Shown: positions 1 to 12,100 of the stretch, one piece after another
Layout of the letters: every line of letters starts with the position of its first letter
Position numbering within the stretch: the stretch's first letter is position 1
NCBI GenBank assembly: GCA_028551475.1
Contig: CM052357.1
Coordinates: forward strand, 22,424,451 to 22,488,450
Origin: Casuarina equisetifolia
Lineage: Eukaryota > Streptophyta > Magnoliopsida > Fagales > Casuarinaceae
Reading direction: 5' to 3'
DNA: 64,000 bases
The notes under the pieces: model-generated
The model's database searches: none
The model's input: the letters and a program-made list of their open reading frames with translations, nothing else
What the model was told of the DNA's origin: nothing
Translations under genes and position numbers: made by a program

Positions 1-990
1 AGACTAGAAAAATCATGTTTGATTTGTATAACCATATTATAATGATCATTAGTATATATTAAATTTTACTTAGCCAAAAAAAAAAGTGAAAAGGCTTGAC
101 TTTCTGAAAACAGCCAAAATCTTGGTGTCTAAAGTAAGATGTACTGAAATTATAGTGCTGCGAATTGGATTCAAGTAGCAGCTGAAGTTCACGTGGTGGT
201 GTTGAACAAATCTATTGATTAGTTTAGTCCAGTGATTTGTAGGGGCAGATGATATGTGAGAAGGAATAAAGTTTGTTTTTGATGTTAGCTATACTCTACA
301 ATATGCTAGAATGTGCATAAAGCTTATGCTTGCCCATTTATGGTTGGTATATACTAACCCACTTTATACTTTGTCTAGATGGCTAGATTTATTTAGAAAA
401 TTTACTTCTTTTTTTGAAACTGGCTTGTAAATAAGGGGAATACCCCTACATATAAGAAGCATAATACATCATTATATTAACAATACAGAACAATACCTCA
501 TTAAGGTTGTGTTAACTTATACAACTTAAACCACAAAACTTGATATCCTAACTACCTTACATAATGCTTAAGGAATACAACTGAACTTCAAGCATGATAA
601 CAAGTAACGTATTGGATATGAAAGTTGTAATATCCGTGATAGAAAGATATTTGTGGCTAATTCTATGCTTATCAAACAGTCCAAAGAAAGGAGAATCTAG
701 GGAGGCCCATTTTTTAATATTTCGACTTCTACCAAGTTTCTTTCTTTTTGTTTGCAACAGATGATAAACTTAGGGTCTAGGATGGGATAGATGCAACATT
801 AGATGTGGTACTTTATCAGCAGATTTGCTTTATCTTTTCTTCTGTTTTTTCCTTTTATGGTGGAAATGGCTTGACGAATACTTATCACAAACTGGTTTCG
901 TTGGGGTTGACTGCAGAACAGTAATAAGTCTTGATGGATACACACAAACACATTTCCGCGAAGGCTAATCGTGGATAGATGCATGGAGGT
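1..990. other. AT-rich intergenic DNA
   Basis: No coding region, RNA gene or mobile element could be supported here. Open frames are short, lack family resemblance and have no sensible splice context. Confidence 0.5.
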
Positions 991-991
991 G

Positions 992-2520
992 TCACGCGAA
1001 AACAACACGGATCAAAATAGACGAAAGCGACTCAGCATGTAAAGCTATCTGATTCTCTTGCCTTCCCTTTGGCCGATGCAATTCCCATCTGGGATGTCTA
1101 AGTGGAGGTCCACCACTGTTATCTGCAAACGGTATGACATGGGAACCACTACTTTTCTGGACTCTCCGAACACATCGGAGGACCGTCTTGCCGGGGTCCG
1201 GGGGATCTGGAAAAAGAAGATCACCGAAAGTAGTAATCCAGAAGGAAATCCCAGAAGGCCATGCATCTAGATGCTGCATAGACATAAAGGTTTTTAGATG
1301 GTGAGGGAAACCAAACTCTTCAGCAAAAACAACAAATTGTGATCTTTTTGCATGAAGAGAACCTCCCCCGGCTGTGCAGCTTAGTCATGTATCCTCTCTG
1401 TTAGGTGAGGGCCACCTTTCTGCAGGATATTGTTGGTCCCATCCAAAAAGTGGCAGTTTACTTCTGCAGATCCCAGCAAAGCTATTAGCTAATGTTAGAC
1501 GGTAAGCTGTCTTCTTCAATGGCATACATAAGCGGCAAGGCTTGTGTGGTCTCATGGAAGTCAGCATTGGCTAATTTGTGGTCCAAGTTTCTGGGCAGCA
1601 GGTCCACAATAGAGTCACGTACAGGACAGTGCAACAGGACTATTAGTGGATCGTCGTACTAGGCACACATCAGACCCATTCACATGTTTGAGATGCTTCA
1701 AATTTGCTCCTTAGCAAAGGACTCCTGGTTAAAATGAATAACTTGCATCGAAGAAGCTAAGAAATACGTCACATTGAGAGGGTTCTTATGCTAAGCCCTG
1801 AGATCTTTCCTTTGCAATTTGAAAAACCATAGCTCCGTTAATATCCGCTCCAAACAAACAAATGGGCTGACGAATCTCGACAACTTTTTCTTCTCCAGCT
1901 ACCCCTCTTGGCTTTATCTGGATTGAGACTAGAGCAAATAACTATTCTTGCAGAAGTGTTATTTGTTTTTACTCTTCCCTTTTCTTCCCAAACACTATTT
2001 TCTGGATACTGTAAAATATTTTCTGCAATTTGCCGTAATTTCTCAGACCATATGATCCTTTTTGGAAGATGCTTTGGATGGTTTTGGGCTCCAAAAGTTG
2101 CAGATAACAGTGTGTGCAAAGATGCGAGGAGGCATTCAAACAACGTTATGATCTCCCACTGCATCAAATGGATTGATTGTTTTGGAGAATAGTTCGGGAA
2201 GAATCTAAGACCTTCGAACCTAAAGCTTTACCATTGACAAGACTTTCAGCTCCGATCCCTATCTGCTTGCAAAAGAAGTTGTTGAACCATGTAAAGCATT
2301 TTGTAGTGTGGAGGTTATGAGACACACCATAAATGAATTCCAGTAACACTTCAATCTTCACCGCTATCATTCCGTAATCATTCTCCATCTCAGAATGTAA
2401 AACAAACGAGTTGGATACCCTAAACAAAGTCTGTGTAACCATGTAATAGTCTAAGTAATAAGCCTCTTGAAAACTCAAACTTGGATCAGGTGAGTGAAAA
2501 TACGTGAATGATAATCTCAC
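992..2520 (-). pseudogene. Possible unrecognised minus-strand gene or gene remnant
   Basis: Several minus-strand open stretches read like real protein rather than noise. One runs 2520 to 2164 (about 118 residues, with a segment rich in Y, L and acidic residues). The next, 2167 to 1838 (109 residues, with the segment WSEKLRQIAENILQYPENSV), follows directly but is shifted by one frame. Further stretches lie at 1567-1385 and 1285-992, the last rich in P, G and basic residues. A stop (TGA) at the 2164 junction is followed by TGATGCAG, which could be a splice acceptor, so the shift may be an intron rather than a break. I do not recognise the family and see no clear start codon or 5' exons. It may be the 3' end of a gene, a pseudogene, or chance. 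No function is proposed. Confidence 0.3.
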
Positions 2521-4266
2521 AATATGCAGAGTAAACCCTTAAAAGGAGATCTAACTTCTCACCATGATAGAGACCGGATTGCAGAGAGACCCAACCTAAA
2601 CTATTTGTCAGGAAGCTAAATTATTGTCTATTCCATGATTGGGAAGTAAAATTTGAAGATGCATGAACCATTTGGGCATCTTTTACCTACTGGTCCTGAA
2701 GGACCGACAGTAAAATCTATACAGGGATTCACTCGTGAAACTTCGTTTTCTTTGCTCCCTGAACGGAACGGTAAATTTACCTGCATTTCTCTCATTGTCG
2801 TGTAGAATGTGTCCAAAATTTCAACAGTTAAACTTATGATTTCCCACTCAAGCTTGCATCAATCAATTCCAAAGCTTATGGTTTCTCACTTGAGCTTGTT
2901 GTTAACAAAAACAGTGCATTCTAGTTAAACAATCCTCAGTCGAAAAGAAAAGCAAATGGATTTAAGTTAGTTTGGGCTCCACTGTCATCGTTTGTCTTGA
3001 CTAAAAATGCACTGCTATGAACGGTGATCTTTCGCTCTAATTTCTCCCTAAATCTTCACCACACAATCTTTGAGGTTCAATGCTTGCGACACATAGGATC
3101 TCTTTTAACATAATATCAGGTTAATAAGACCAAGATGTAACTTTATTGGTGTAGACTTTAATCAGCGTCAAATTACTTTTGTCTCCTCTTTATCTTTTTG
3201 TGCATCATATTTATAGGACCCATTAACATAATCCTCCACGCACCAATCTCCCCTCTCTCCCTTTCCTTTCTCTTCCCTCCCCTCGGCAGAACTAATGTTG
3301 TTCTTCACGCAGCATTTAGACCACATGCAAGCGATCGTGATTCCCTCATCTTCCATGTTCCCCAGAGCCTAGGGCAGCAAAACCCAAGCACAGACCCAAA
3401 ATCAGGATTAGAAAAAGATTTTTCAAGTAGTAACTATGCAATATAAGACTTATTACATTGTTTTTATTTTTTACTTAAACGTAAATTTTGATATTATGTT
3501 AAAAAAAAAAAGTTCATTGATTCAAGTTATCTTTTCTGCACAGCAGATGGGATTCTATTTAAGAGCATAGAATTCTTGAAGAAGCAAAGCCATATTAGGG
3601 CAAGGCAAGATGAGGAATCCCAAAGTCCCCAACAAAGGTGCAGCACAAAAGGCAAAGGGCAAAGGGAAAATGGAATGATTACTTGAATGAGATGGGACCC
3701 GGGTGATAGTCTTTCCTTTCCAGGTCTCTCAATTTTTTGACTTGGGATTGGTCCCACCTCGGCCACCATTGTCTTTATGGATTGAATGATAAAAAGAGCA
3801 CCTCACGTGGAGTCTGAACCAAAGGGGCTGTGCAACCACAGAATAAAAAGGAAGCCTTCTTGATTCAAAAAATAAATAAAAATCTTTGATATTTTTTTCC
3901 CTAGAAAAAAAAAAGGGACATAATTCGTATAAAGAAGTGGGAAATTAATGAAAAGCTCGAGTCAGAGACAACAAAAGCAATTTCTTTTTCTAAAAAATTT
4001 GCTTTTTAAAGCTCACCCATATAATTCCCACTCATTATCTTTGTTGCTTAAAGCTAGCTTGCCCTCCTTCCTTATCCTCTCTCTCTATAGAGAGCTACTC
4101 CCAACAGCACATCAATTCTCAAAGAAATTCCAGCCAACAAAGAGGAAAAACAGTCTTTATAGAGGGAGAGAGAGAGCGTACGAGAGACCCACCAAAAGAC
4201 TAAATTATAGGGTCGCTCACAGTCTCTCATAAAAAAGCATTAGACTGGACCTATTTCCATGCGATC
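2521..4266. promoter_or_regulatory. Intergenic DNA and probable promoter/leader of the TCP gene
   Basis: No gene is supported. The last 200 bases before the TCP start are pyrimidine/purine-rich, with a GA tract at about 4163-4175 just ahead of the coding region, as is common in plant leaders. A 94-codon open frame at 3948-4232 lies in this leader-like sequence. It has no family resemblance and is not called. Confidence 0.35.
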
Positions 4267-5406
4267 ATGGAGGGAGGTGATGAGCTCCACCGCCCAAATT
4301 TCCCATTCCAGCTGCTCGAGAAGAAGGAATATGAACCATGCTCCACCTCCGCCTACCCTTCTCTCGCTATATCTCCGGTAGAGCCCAAAAACATCCAACC
4401 CGGCAACACCGCCGAACCCTCCAAGAAGCCACCTCCCAAGAGAGCTTCCACCAAGGATCGACACACCAAGGTCGATGGCCGTGGCCGCCGCATCCGAATG
4501 CCTGCACTCTGCGCCGCTAGGGTCTTCCAGCTCACGCGAGAGCTGGGTCACAAGTCCGACGGTGAGACTATCGAGTGGTTGCTCCAACAGGCTGAGCCGG
4601 CGGTGATCGCCGCTACTGGTACCGGCACCATCCCAGCTAACTTCACGTCGCTTAATATATCACTCAGGAGCTCGGGCTCTAGCATGTCCGTCCCTTCCCA
4701 ACTAAGATCCTCCTACTTCAATCCCAATTTCTCGATGCAGCAACAAAGGCGAAGCTTGTTTCCGGGTATTGGATTATCCTCCGAAAGCGGCACGTCCACG
4801 CTTGTCAATTTTCAGTCTTCCAGCAGCATGAACTCCATGCTGCAAGCGAAACAAGAGTTGCGGGATGCGACGTCATCTTTGGACTTGTCGGAGACGAATG
4901 AGGAGAGCATAGGAGGGAGAAAGAGGAGGCCGGAGCAGCAGGACCTAATGTCGCAGCACCAAATGGGGAGCTACTTGTTGCAGTCCAGCACGGGGGCGAT
5001 TCCGGCAAGCCACAGTCAGATTCCGGCAAACTTCTGGATGCTTGCTAATTCTAATAACCAGGTCATGAGCGGTGACCCCATATGGACGTTTCCTTCGGTT
5101 AGCAACAGCGCCGCTGCTTTGTATAGGGGTACCATGTCTAGTGGCTTACATTTCATGAATTTTCCTCCCCCGGTGGCCCTAATGCCCGGCCAACAACTGG
5201 GGTCAGGAATCGGCGGCGGAGGCGCCGGTGGTAACAGTGTGAGTGAAGGGCACTTGAATATGCTTGCTGGGTTCAATCCGTATAGGCCAATATCCGGTAC
5301 GAGTGTTTCAGAGTCTCAGGCGAGCGGTTCCCATTCCCACCACGGAGGCGGTGGCGGCGGCGGCGGTGGCGATGATCGTCACGACACAACTAGTCACCAT
5401 TCATAG
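4267..5406 (+). CDS. TCP14: Class I TCP transcription factor, TCP14-like
   Basis: Intronless gene of 379 residues. The TCP domain (non-canonical basic helix-loop-helix) spans about residues 58-112: a basic stretch starting [12 protein letters not shown], then helix-loop-helix [20 protein letters not shown]. The short class I (PCF) basic region, the cysteine at residue 82 in the domain (conserved in class I and linked to redox control in that class) and the following [20 protein letters not shown] block place it in the TCP8/14/15/22/23 group. The N-terminal [11 protein letters not shown] motif also fits TCP14. The rest is low complexity: Q- and S-rich centre, glycine run near residues 357-367 and histidine-rich tail. 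Family members are nuclear, bind GTGGGNCC-type sites and promote cell proliferation in embryos, internodes and leaves, with roles in cytokinin, gibberellin and immune signalling. The start is the first ATG in frame with the motif. TCP14 rather than TCP15 or TCP8 is inferred, helped by neighbouring genes. Confidence 0.93.
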   Translation: MEGGDELHRPNFPFQLLEKKEYEPCSTSAYPSLAISPVEPKNIQPGNTAEPSKKPPPKRASTKDRHTKVDGRGRRIRMPALCAARVFQLTRELGHKSDGETIEWLLQQAEPAVIAATGTGTIPANFTSLNISLRSSGSSMSVPSQLRSSYFNPNFSMQQQRRSLFPGIGLSSESGTSTLVNFQSSSSMNSMLQAKQELRDATSSLDLSETNEESIGGRKRRPEQQDLMSQHQMGSYLLQSSTGAIPASHSQIPANFWMLANSNNQVMSGDPIWTFPSVSNSAAALYRGTMSSGLHFMNFPPPVALMPGQQLGSGIGGGGAGGNSVSEGHLNMLAGFNPYRPISGTSVSESQASGSHSHHGGGGGGGGGDDRHDTTSHHS

Positions 5407-8400
5407 ATCATGATGCCCCCACTCCTCCCTCCTCCCTCCTTTCTTCCCCCATGTGTAGTAGTTTGATGTGTAACACACGTGAGGATTGATTGCTCTCTTA
5501 AAAACTTGAGTCTTATTATTTCCCAAATTTTTTTTTATCTTGTGTGATTAATATGAGGGTTTTTAGGGTTTGAGGAAGGCACTATATATTTAACATGGGT
5601 GTTGGCTGGTTTTTGCTAAAAGTCGCATTTGTTTTATTTTTATTTTTATTTTGGCTACACGATATCTTATCATCATTGTTTGTGCAATCCTTGCATCTTT
5701 CTTTTCTCCCCAAAGCTGTTCTTTTGTAATTTATGCTTTTTATGTTGGAGAAAATGACTCTTTGCATGCCCTATGGTAAGGCTCCCACCTAACAGGCAAC
5801 TTGGTTCTCAGCCTTTTTCTCTCTCTCCCTCTCTCTCTAGATTTGGTGCAGTGAAAGAAGGAAGGGAAGGAGGGAGGGAGAAGGAAGGAAGGAGATGGTG
5901 AATGGAGTCCCAACATGGTAACATTCAAAATCACACCACTTTTTAGTCCTTCTGATTCTAAATCTCATCCATGAATCTCAAGGTTTTACAGCATCAATGA
6001 TTAAGGTTTTTCAGAGACGGGGTTAACAAACAAGGGTGGGGTCCAGACCTTATCAGCTCCAGGTGTCGGCTCAGGCGATGGGACCCGGCTGCCGGTCATT
6101 ACCCAAACCAATGTACAATATCACTGACAAACAGGTGGATCATTCCCCATCCTTTTTTTTTAATGGTGCAGTTGCTGGCACCATAGAGAGATCGGTGGTG
6201 GGTGTTGATGACCCCACTCCGAAATGGCCCATCAGCTCGCTAATCTAGGCCGTTCATTCGGCGGGCCACCCTTTTGGTGGGCACATTGAACGATTGGGTC
6301 TCTTCGAGGAGAAAGATGTGGAATCTGGAGGAGTTCCATGGTCCAACGTCTTCCTTCCCTTTCTCCCTCCCCCAGAAATGGAGCTTCCTTTTTACAGGGA
6401 CTGCATGAGTGTTCTCAACCCACCAGACCATTCATGTATCATGATTAGAGCTACTTACGAAGAACAAAGTTCATCATTAGAGCTGATATCATTAATGGCC
6501 TCGTTGGTCCCTGCTTATAGCAATCATGCTTCCTATGTTATTGTCATCTACTACGAAACCCTGTACAGATGGCTTCCACCCAATGCATGAAGATGGCTTC
6601 CTATCTTCGTCCAATAACTTGCCTTGAAATGTAAACATCAGTTCTTGATACACAAGCAAGGAAGCAAGCAAAACGGGAGTGGAGTTACGAACCAGATCAT
6701 TTTCTTTTTCTTATTACCTTCTCTTTCTCCATCTCCTTTACTCACCTCCCTCCCCTCCGTAGTCAAAGAAGAGTTAAATTCAAGTAATGTTGGGTTGTTC
6801 TTTTCTTTCTTTTCTCGATACCCAAACAAAGTCTTGCGGGCTTCTTAATCATGAGATGCTGCGGCATATGTAGAAAAAGAAACTCTGGCGGGTGTACTCA
6901 TATTGCAGTACCGGGTCCGTAGATTCCAGGGGTTATACAAATCTTATTGATAACCAAAACGGGATTAAACTAATCAGGATTAGTCGCAAAAGCTTGCCAT
7001 TAACTCCATATATCATATTCGTTATGAATAATCATTCCCAAAGTATTCCCAACCGCTCTCTCGATAGTTGTGATATGACAGCAGATCATTCTTATCTTCC
7101 TAACAAGCACTGCTTTCCGACTCTCGAATTTTTGGGTGGATTTTGTCTGAATTATTTTAATGTTTTCCTTACATAATGCAGAATTTCAAATCATTGTGTT
7201 GATTCCACAATCTTGTGCATATCCCTATGTCTATACCCTTGCAACTAAACGATTCACTACTACTTTTCATGAATAGAAAATAGCATTGTCAAGCTTAACT
7301 CTAGATCTTGATTTAATATCTTGTGAAACTCAGAATATTGAAGCATACCAATCGGAACCCTAAACCCTATAACTTACACTTGAGGTTTGTTCAAAATCTA
7401 AAAACAGTAATAACATTTGACAAACTCAGAAACTAACTAAATGATATGTGAATGTGTCCTCACGTTTGTGACTTAATGTTGTAAAAAAGATGTAGTTTGA
7501 ATGAGTTTCGTTGCCTTAAATAACTAGGTATGAGATCTCTATTCCTTCTTTAGAGAGTGAATGAGAGATTATGTGGAGGACTAACATGCTTTGGAAAGTT
7601 GAACGTGATTTTCTCTACTTGGTTTTGCGGGAATCCATAGCTGATTTACCAAGTTAGTAAGTTGTGTTAATTACATGTGAAAGTATTTTCTTATTTTGTA
7701 AATTAACTTTAAGGTTAAAAGTTGACTTTCTTACATCTGTTTACTTGTAAATTTGAAGTTTTCATAGAAAGTATTTTTTTAATATTTAATACGAACACAT
7801 TGGTCTTTTCTGTTATCTTACAATTCAATTTTAAGGAAAGCTAAAGTGAAAAAAGAAAACAGAAAAAAACTTTTATAAGTTGGATAAAAGCTGAATGCGA
7901 AAGGCTTTAGATATGCATGATCAAAAGGGGTTTAAAGAAGATCCGCGAACTGATATATCCCCATCATTCCTGTAAAATATCTTTCCCACATTGCAGTCAA
8001 ATCTGCTGTATCTGAGAAATTACAGTGAGAAGCACATATTTCGCTATCCTCTATTGTCCTGTTGTATTTGTCAGGCATCACGGTGACATATCATCATCAG
8101 CAAATGGAAACAGCATTGGTAGAACACATGTTGCACATGTATCTGAATCCAAATCATAGAACGGAATGGTCCCTGTAAGACAATCTTGTACCCCAAAAAT
8201 TATCATGATTAGACCGTGGAAGCCATGCACCCCGCTGCCTGGAGAACTACCAATTCGGCAGATACATCGGACATAAAAAGGTTGGCTAATAGACCCATTA
8301 AATCTCTTAATCCCTTTTCGGTTTGGCTCTTTGGGCCCAGGAAATCTCCTAATCCCCCACTGCTTCTTGGCTGGTAGATATGGTAACAATTGTTTGTGCA

Positions 8401-9150
8401 TGCTTCCTGGGTTTCAAAGTACAAGTCGGTTGTTAGGGTGTAAACGAGACGTAATTTAGCTTGAGACCCACCCAACGTATCTACCAAAATTGGTTTGTGG
8501 GGGTGCCTATTGCACTGTCCACTAGGGGCCATTGCATGGACATCTCGGGACCTGCTTGTCCCCAGCAATTTACTGATCCAGGTCCCAAAATAGCATCGTC
8601 TCAAAGGTGTCTGTTCCACCTCCCACCTTCCGCTCAGCTTCTGCAGCATCCTCCCCAGTTCTTGTGGCCCAAACCCACTTTCCTCTTGGGGCCAGCAAAT
8701 GGGGGGAGAAAAAGGACAATTTAAAAGGTATTTCTTTTCAGTAATTTATTTTAATATTATAACTCACGCGCCTAAACTCACGTACAAAATGTCAAATTTA
8801 AACTCACGCCCGTCTTCACAAATTGCTCTTATCCTCGTTGTCCTAGGTGCCCACTCACTTGTTGATATCTCACATGTATTGGGAGATATAATTTAGGATA
8901 ATTAATATAAAATATTTATTCTCGCTTAAATTTGAGTTATAAGTTAATGAAGTATTTTTATAGAAATATTTGTATTCAAAATGTAAAAGATTTTTTTTTA
9001 TAAAACTTGTATTCAAATATTATGTTGAAAAATTTACTCTATTTGATAATCTTACACCATGAGGCCGTACTCCTGCGTGTTAACTTGTCCTTGGCTCAGC
9101 GTACGTTACTCGCCGGTGGTTGTGGAACAATCTAGTCATAACGTGGGGGA
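5407..9150. other. Intergenic DNA between the TCP gene and the 2H-like gene
   Basis: No gene is supported. It holds a CT tract (about 5820-5838) next to a purine-rich tract (about 5855-5895), and AT-rich stretches with many stops. The longest open frame (minus, 8209-8649, 146 codons) has no family resemblance. The last 100 bases should include the promoter and leader of the next gene. Confidence 0.4.
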
Positions 9151-12100
9151 ATGGTGACGCCGAGGTCGCTGAGCTCGGATCGGTGGAGGCACCCCAAGCG
9201 CGCGGCTCTGATTTGGGTCGGCTCGGCTTTCGTCTTCTACTTTGTCTTCCAAATGGCCCTCCGCAACTCCTCCGATTACAAAACTCCAACTTCTTCTGCT
9301 TCTTCCTCTTCTTCTTCGGGTAATTGTCTTCCTGGTTATTTTTTCTTCGGCCCTGTTTGAAATGGAATTAGATAATTGTGGCATTTTGGAGATCCAAGTC
9401 CTATGAATCAATAATTTAACGGTGCTTGGTTGTGAGGTATTTATTAAGAAGTGATTTTTTTTCTGTTAATCCTTTATCAAAAACATAATTCTATGCGAGT
9501 TTCAGTTATCTGAAACTGAGTTCACTGCTGCGTATAGTCTAGATTAGCGAGAAGCTAGTTGTTTGTTATGTCTTTATGCTAACTTGGGATAAGCTTACTT
9601 CAGGATCTGCAATTACTGATGGGGGAAGAAGGTCGAAATTGTATGATAAGATGGAGAGGGATTTAGATGAGAACGGGCCGGCGTTTCTTAAACAGGGGGA
9701 AACATCTCAGTCATTATCGCTTTCGGATATTTTCACTTTGAAGGATGGATCTGTGACACCTGTACTTAAAGTATGAGATACTACTTGAGTTGTTCCAGTA
9801 ACATACTAGGCTAATAATATACTTTGTTTCTTCTTCAATTAAGTGGAAAATGATTTCTTACCTCTTTTATCTGTGTAGGCAGCAGATCCTCCTGTGCGAG
9901 CTAATGTTTTGTACCTGAGTCCAGAATACTCAGTGCCCCTCTCGTAAGCATTTATTTTCATAATCCATCCGATACAAGTTCTTGTAGTTCTTATATTTTA
10001 TGATCCGTATGTTTTGATTTGTTGCAATGCCAATACTTGGAGTTTTTAATTTTAAAGGTATTAGAAACCAAAAATCAGATTCCTACTGTCACCTTTCCTC
10101 TGTTTGTGGAAAGATGAAGAAAACAGTGGGAAAGCATTCGGTCAAACAAGAGTCATGTTCCCATTTGTTTGAACAATTAATTGCTGTGACATTCCAAGAC
10201 CCAGAATCAGCCACGTAAAAGCCGGCAAACTGAAAGGTTAACAGTCTAACTTGAATGATTTTCAAAATATTCCTAGTACTCTGCCCAAAATTCATAGAAG
10301 TTGAGATTGGTAGACTTATTCGATCTTATTGAATTTTTCTCATATTTCGTATTAATTAGAAGGTGGCCTCCAGCATGTGGCCTTTTATCTCTGATTAAGC
10401 GACCAGTAGAGACATGGTGCGTATTGGTCCAAGAGTGTTGTCTGTCAATGGCTTCACCTATCATCCTTTGTGGGTTACCAGAAAGGCCTTGGCCTCTTTC
10501 CTCTCTGTCTAGTAAGGAGTTACTTTCTTCTGGGACAATCGACTTAATTGAATTGATTTATAATCTTACTGCAATTACAATGACCTACTAGTGGGTTGGG
10601 TTAACCGTGCACAGGATTTCCCTGATTCAATGAGTTTTGGCCATCAAAATTGGATGTTCTTTCTCAAAAAGAGTTGTTGATGGTAATGAAGGCGTGCATT
10701 ATTTGTTTAACATCCAACCATGATGACTTTTTGGATACTTCCTCTATATGCAAAGGACAATGAATCTAAGTCCTTAATTCCATGAATTGAATTATTGGAA
10801 TATGTTCTATTAAGCCTTTAATGAAACTAATAGTTGCAATGCTGATAACTTTGGAAGTGTGATATAAATTTAGATCTTCATGATAACAAAATGTGCATTG
10901 AATGCCAAGCTAGGATGTATATGTTAAGTGGTTTAGTACTTATTTTTCGCATTAATATGTTAATATCCTTAAGTTTTAATATAAGAATTTCCTTTTCAAA
11001 CTTTTACTTCTCTTGCTTGTGGCAGGAAGTTTGTAAAGGATATATTTAATCCATACTTTGAAAAAGGTAAACTTTTAACTCGATTCTTCACATATTTTCA
11101 TTGTGTTTCAACTTGAGTTGTCATCATTTCGTTAGTCATTGCCTTTTGAACTGTTACAATTCAGTCTAGTTGATGTAATTCATATTTTTGTAAATTTGTT
11201 ACTTGATCTTTTTTGCCTTATTTGTTGGCATTCTTATTTGTATCTGTTTAGCAATATGGTTTCAGAACTCCAGTTTGTACCATTTTAGCATGTTTCACGC
11301 CTCACATCATATTGTACCAGTTCCCGCTACCGAAAATGAGGTAAAGTGCCTATAGAGCAGTTTCATGTATTCCAATACTTTGTATTGTTTGAAGTACAGA
11401 TTTAATAGCTGAACCTTTTCTTGGTTTCTCAGATAGAAGCAGAAGCAAGTGCTGTTCGTGCAGTTGCAGATGTTCTCTGCCCTTTGAAAATAGTTTTAGA
11501 TAGGGTGGTTTTGACTTCAACTGGAGTGCTTCTGGGGTGCTGGCAGGTTATTTTAATAACTTTTACCCTTTTGCTTTTCATCACCTCTTGTAGATGAGAT
11601 AGATCTGCCTTGTTAAGCATTACGAACATCATATTGTGCATTGCTACGGAACTTCACATGTTGTGTATGCTCTCTCCAGACCTTTTCTTTTACCATTCAA
11701 GCTCTTCGACTTGAACCTTAAATATTCATATTTCTAGCTTATGTTACTGAAAATGGGTTTTCTTACGCCAGATTCATTTGGCTAGGGAGACCAACTGAGT
11801 GGGGGAAGAACCTTTAATTTGTTTTTCACTCCATGTGGGACTGAAATTCTTAAGCAGAATTAATGTCTGGAGAATTTATGGTGAATCATAGAGTGATGGG
11901 TTTTTGTAAGAAACTCAATATTAACGCTTAAGTCTTTTAATACAGGTAATCTCTGGGACGGATCCCATAACCATTCGTGCCAAGCTGAGGACTGCACTTC
12001 CACATGCACCTGAAAAGCAACTTGTGAGAACGAATGACACTCTTTTGTTCCTGTTGAGTTTCGAGAAGTGGAAGTAAAGGAAATCAATAGTTTGATTATG

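Noticed and set aside
3948..4232. 94-codon open frame just before the TCP gene
   Set aside because: Sits in leader-like purine/pyrimidine-rich DNA and shows no family signal.
8209..8649. 146-codon minus-strand open frame
   Set aside because: No domain, splice context or family resemblance. Composition fits chance in a less AT-rich stretch.
10027..10591. Open frames between exons 3 and 4 of the 2H-like gene
   Set aside because: Exons 3 and 4 join in phase with good splice sites, so this is intron.
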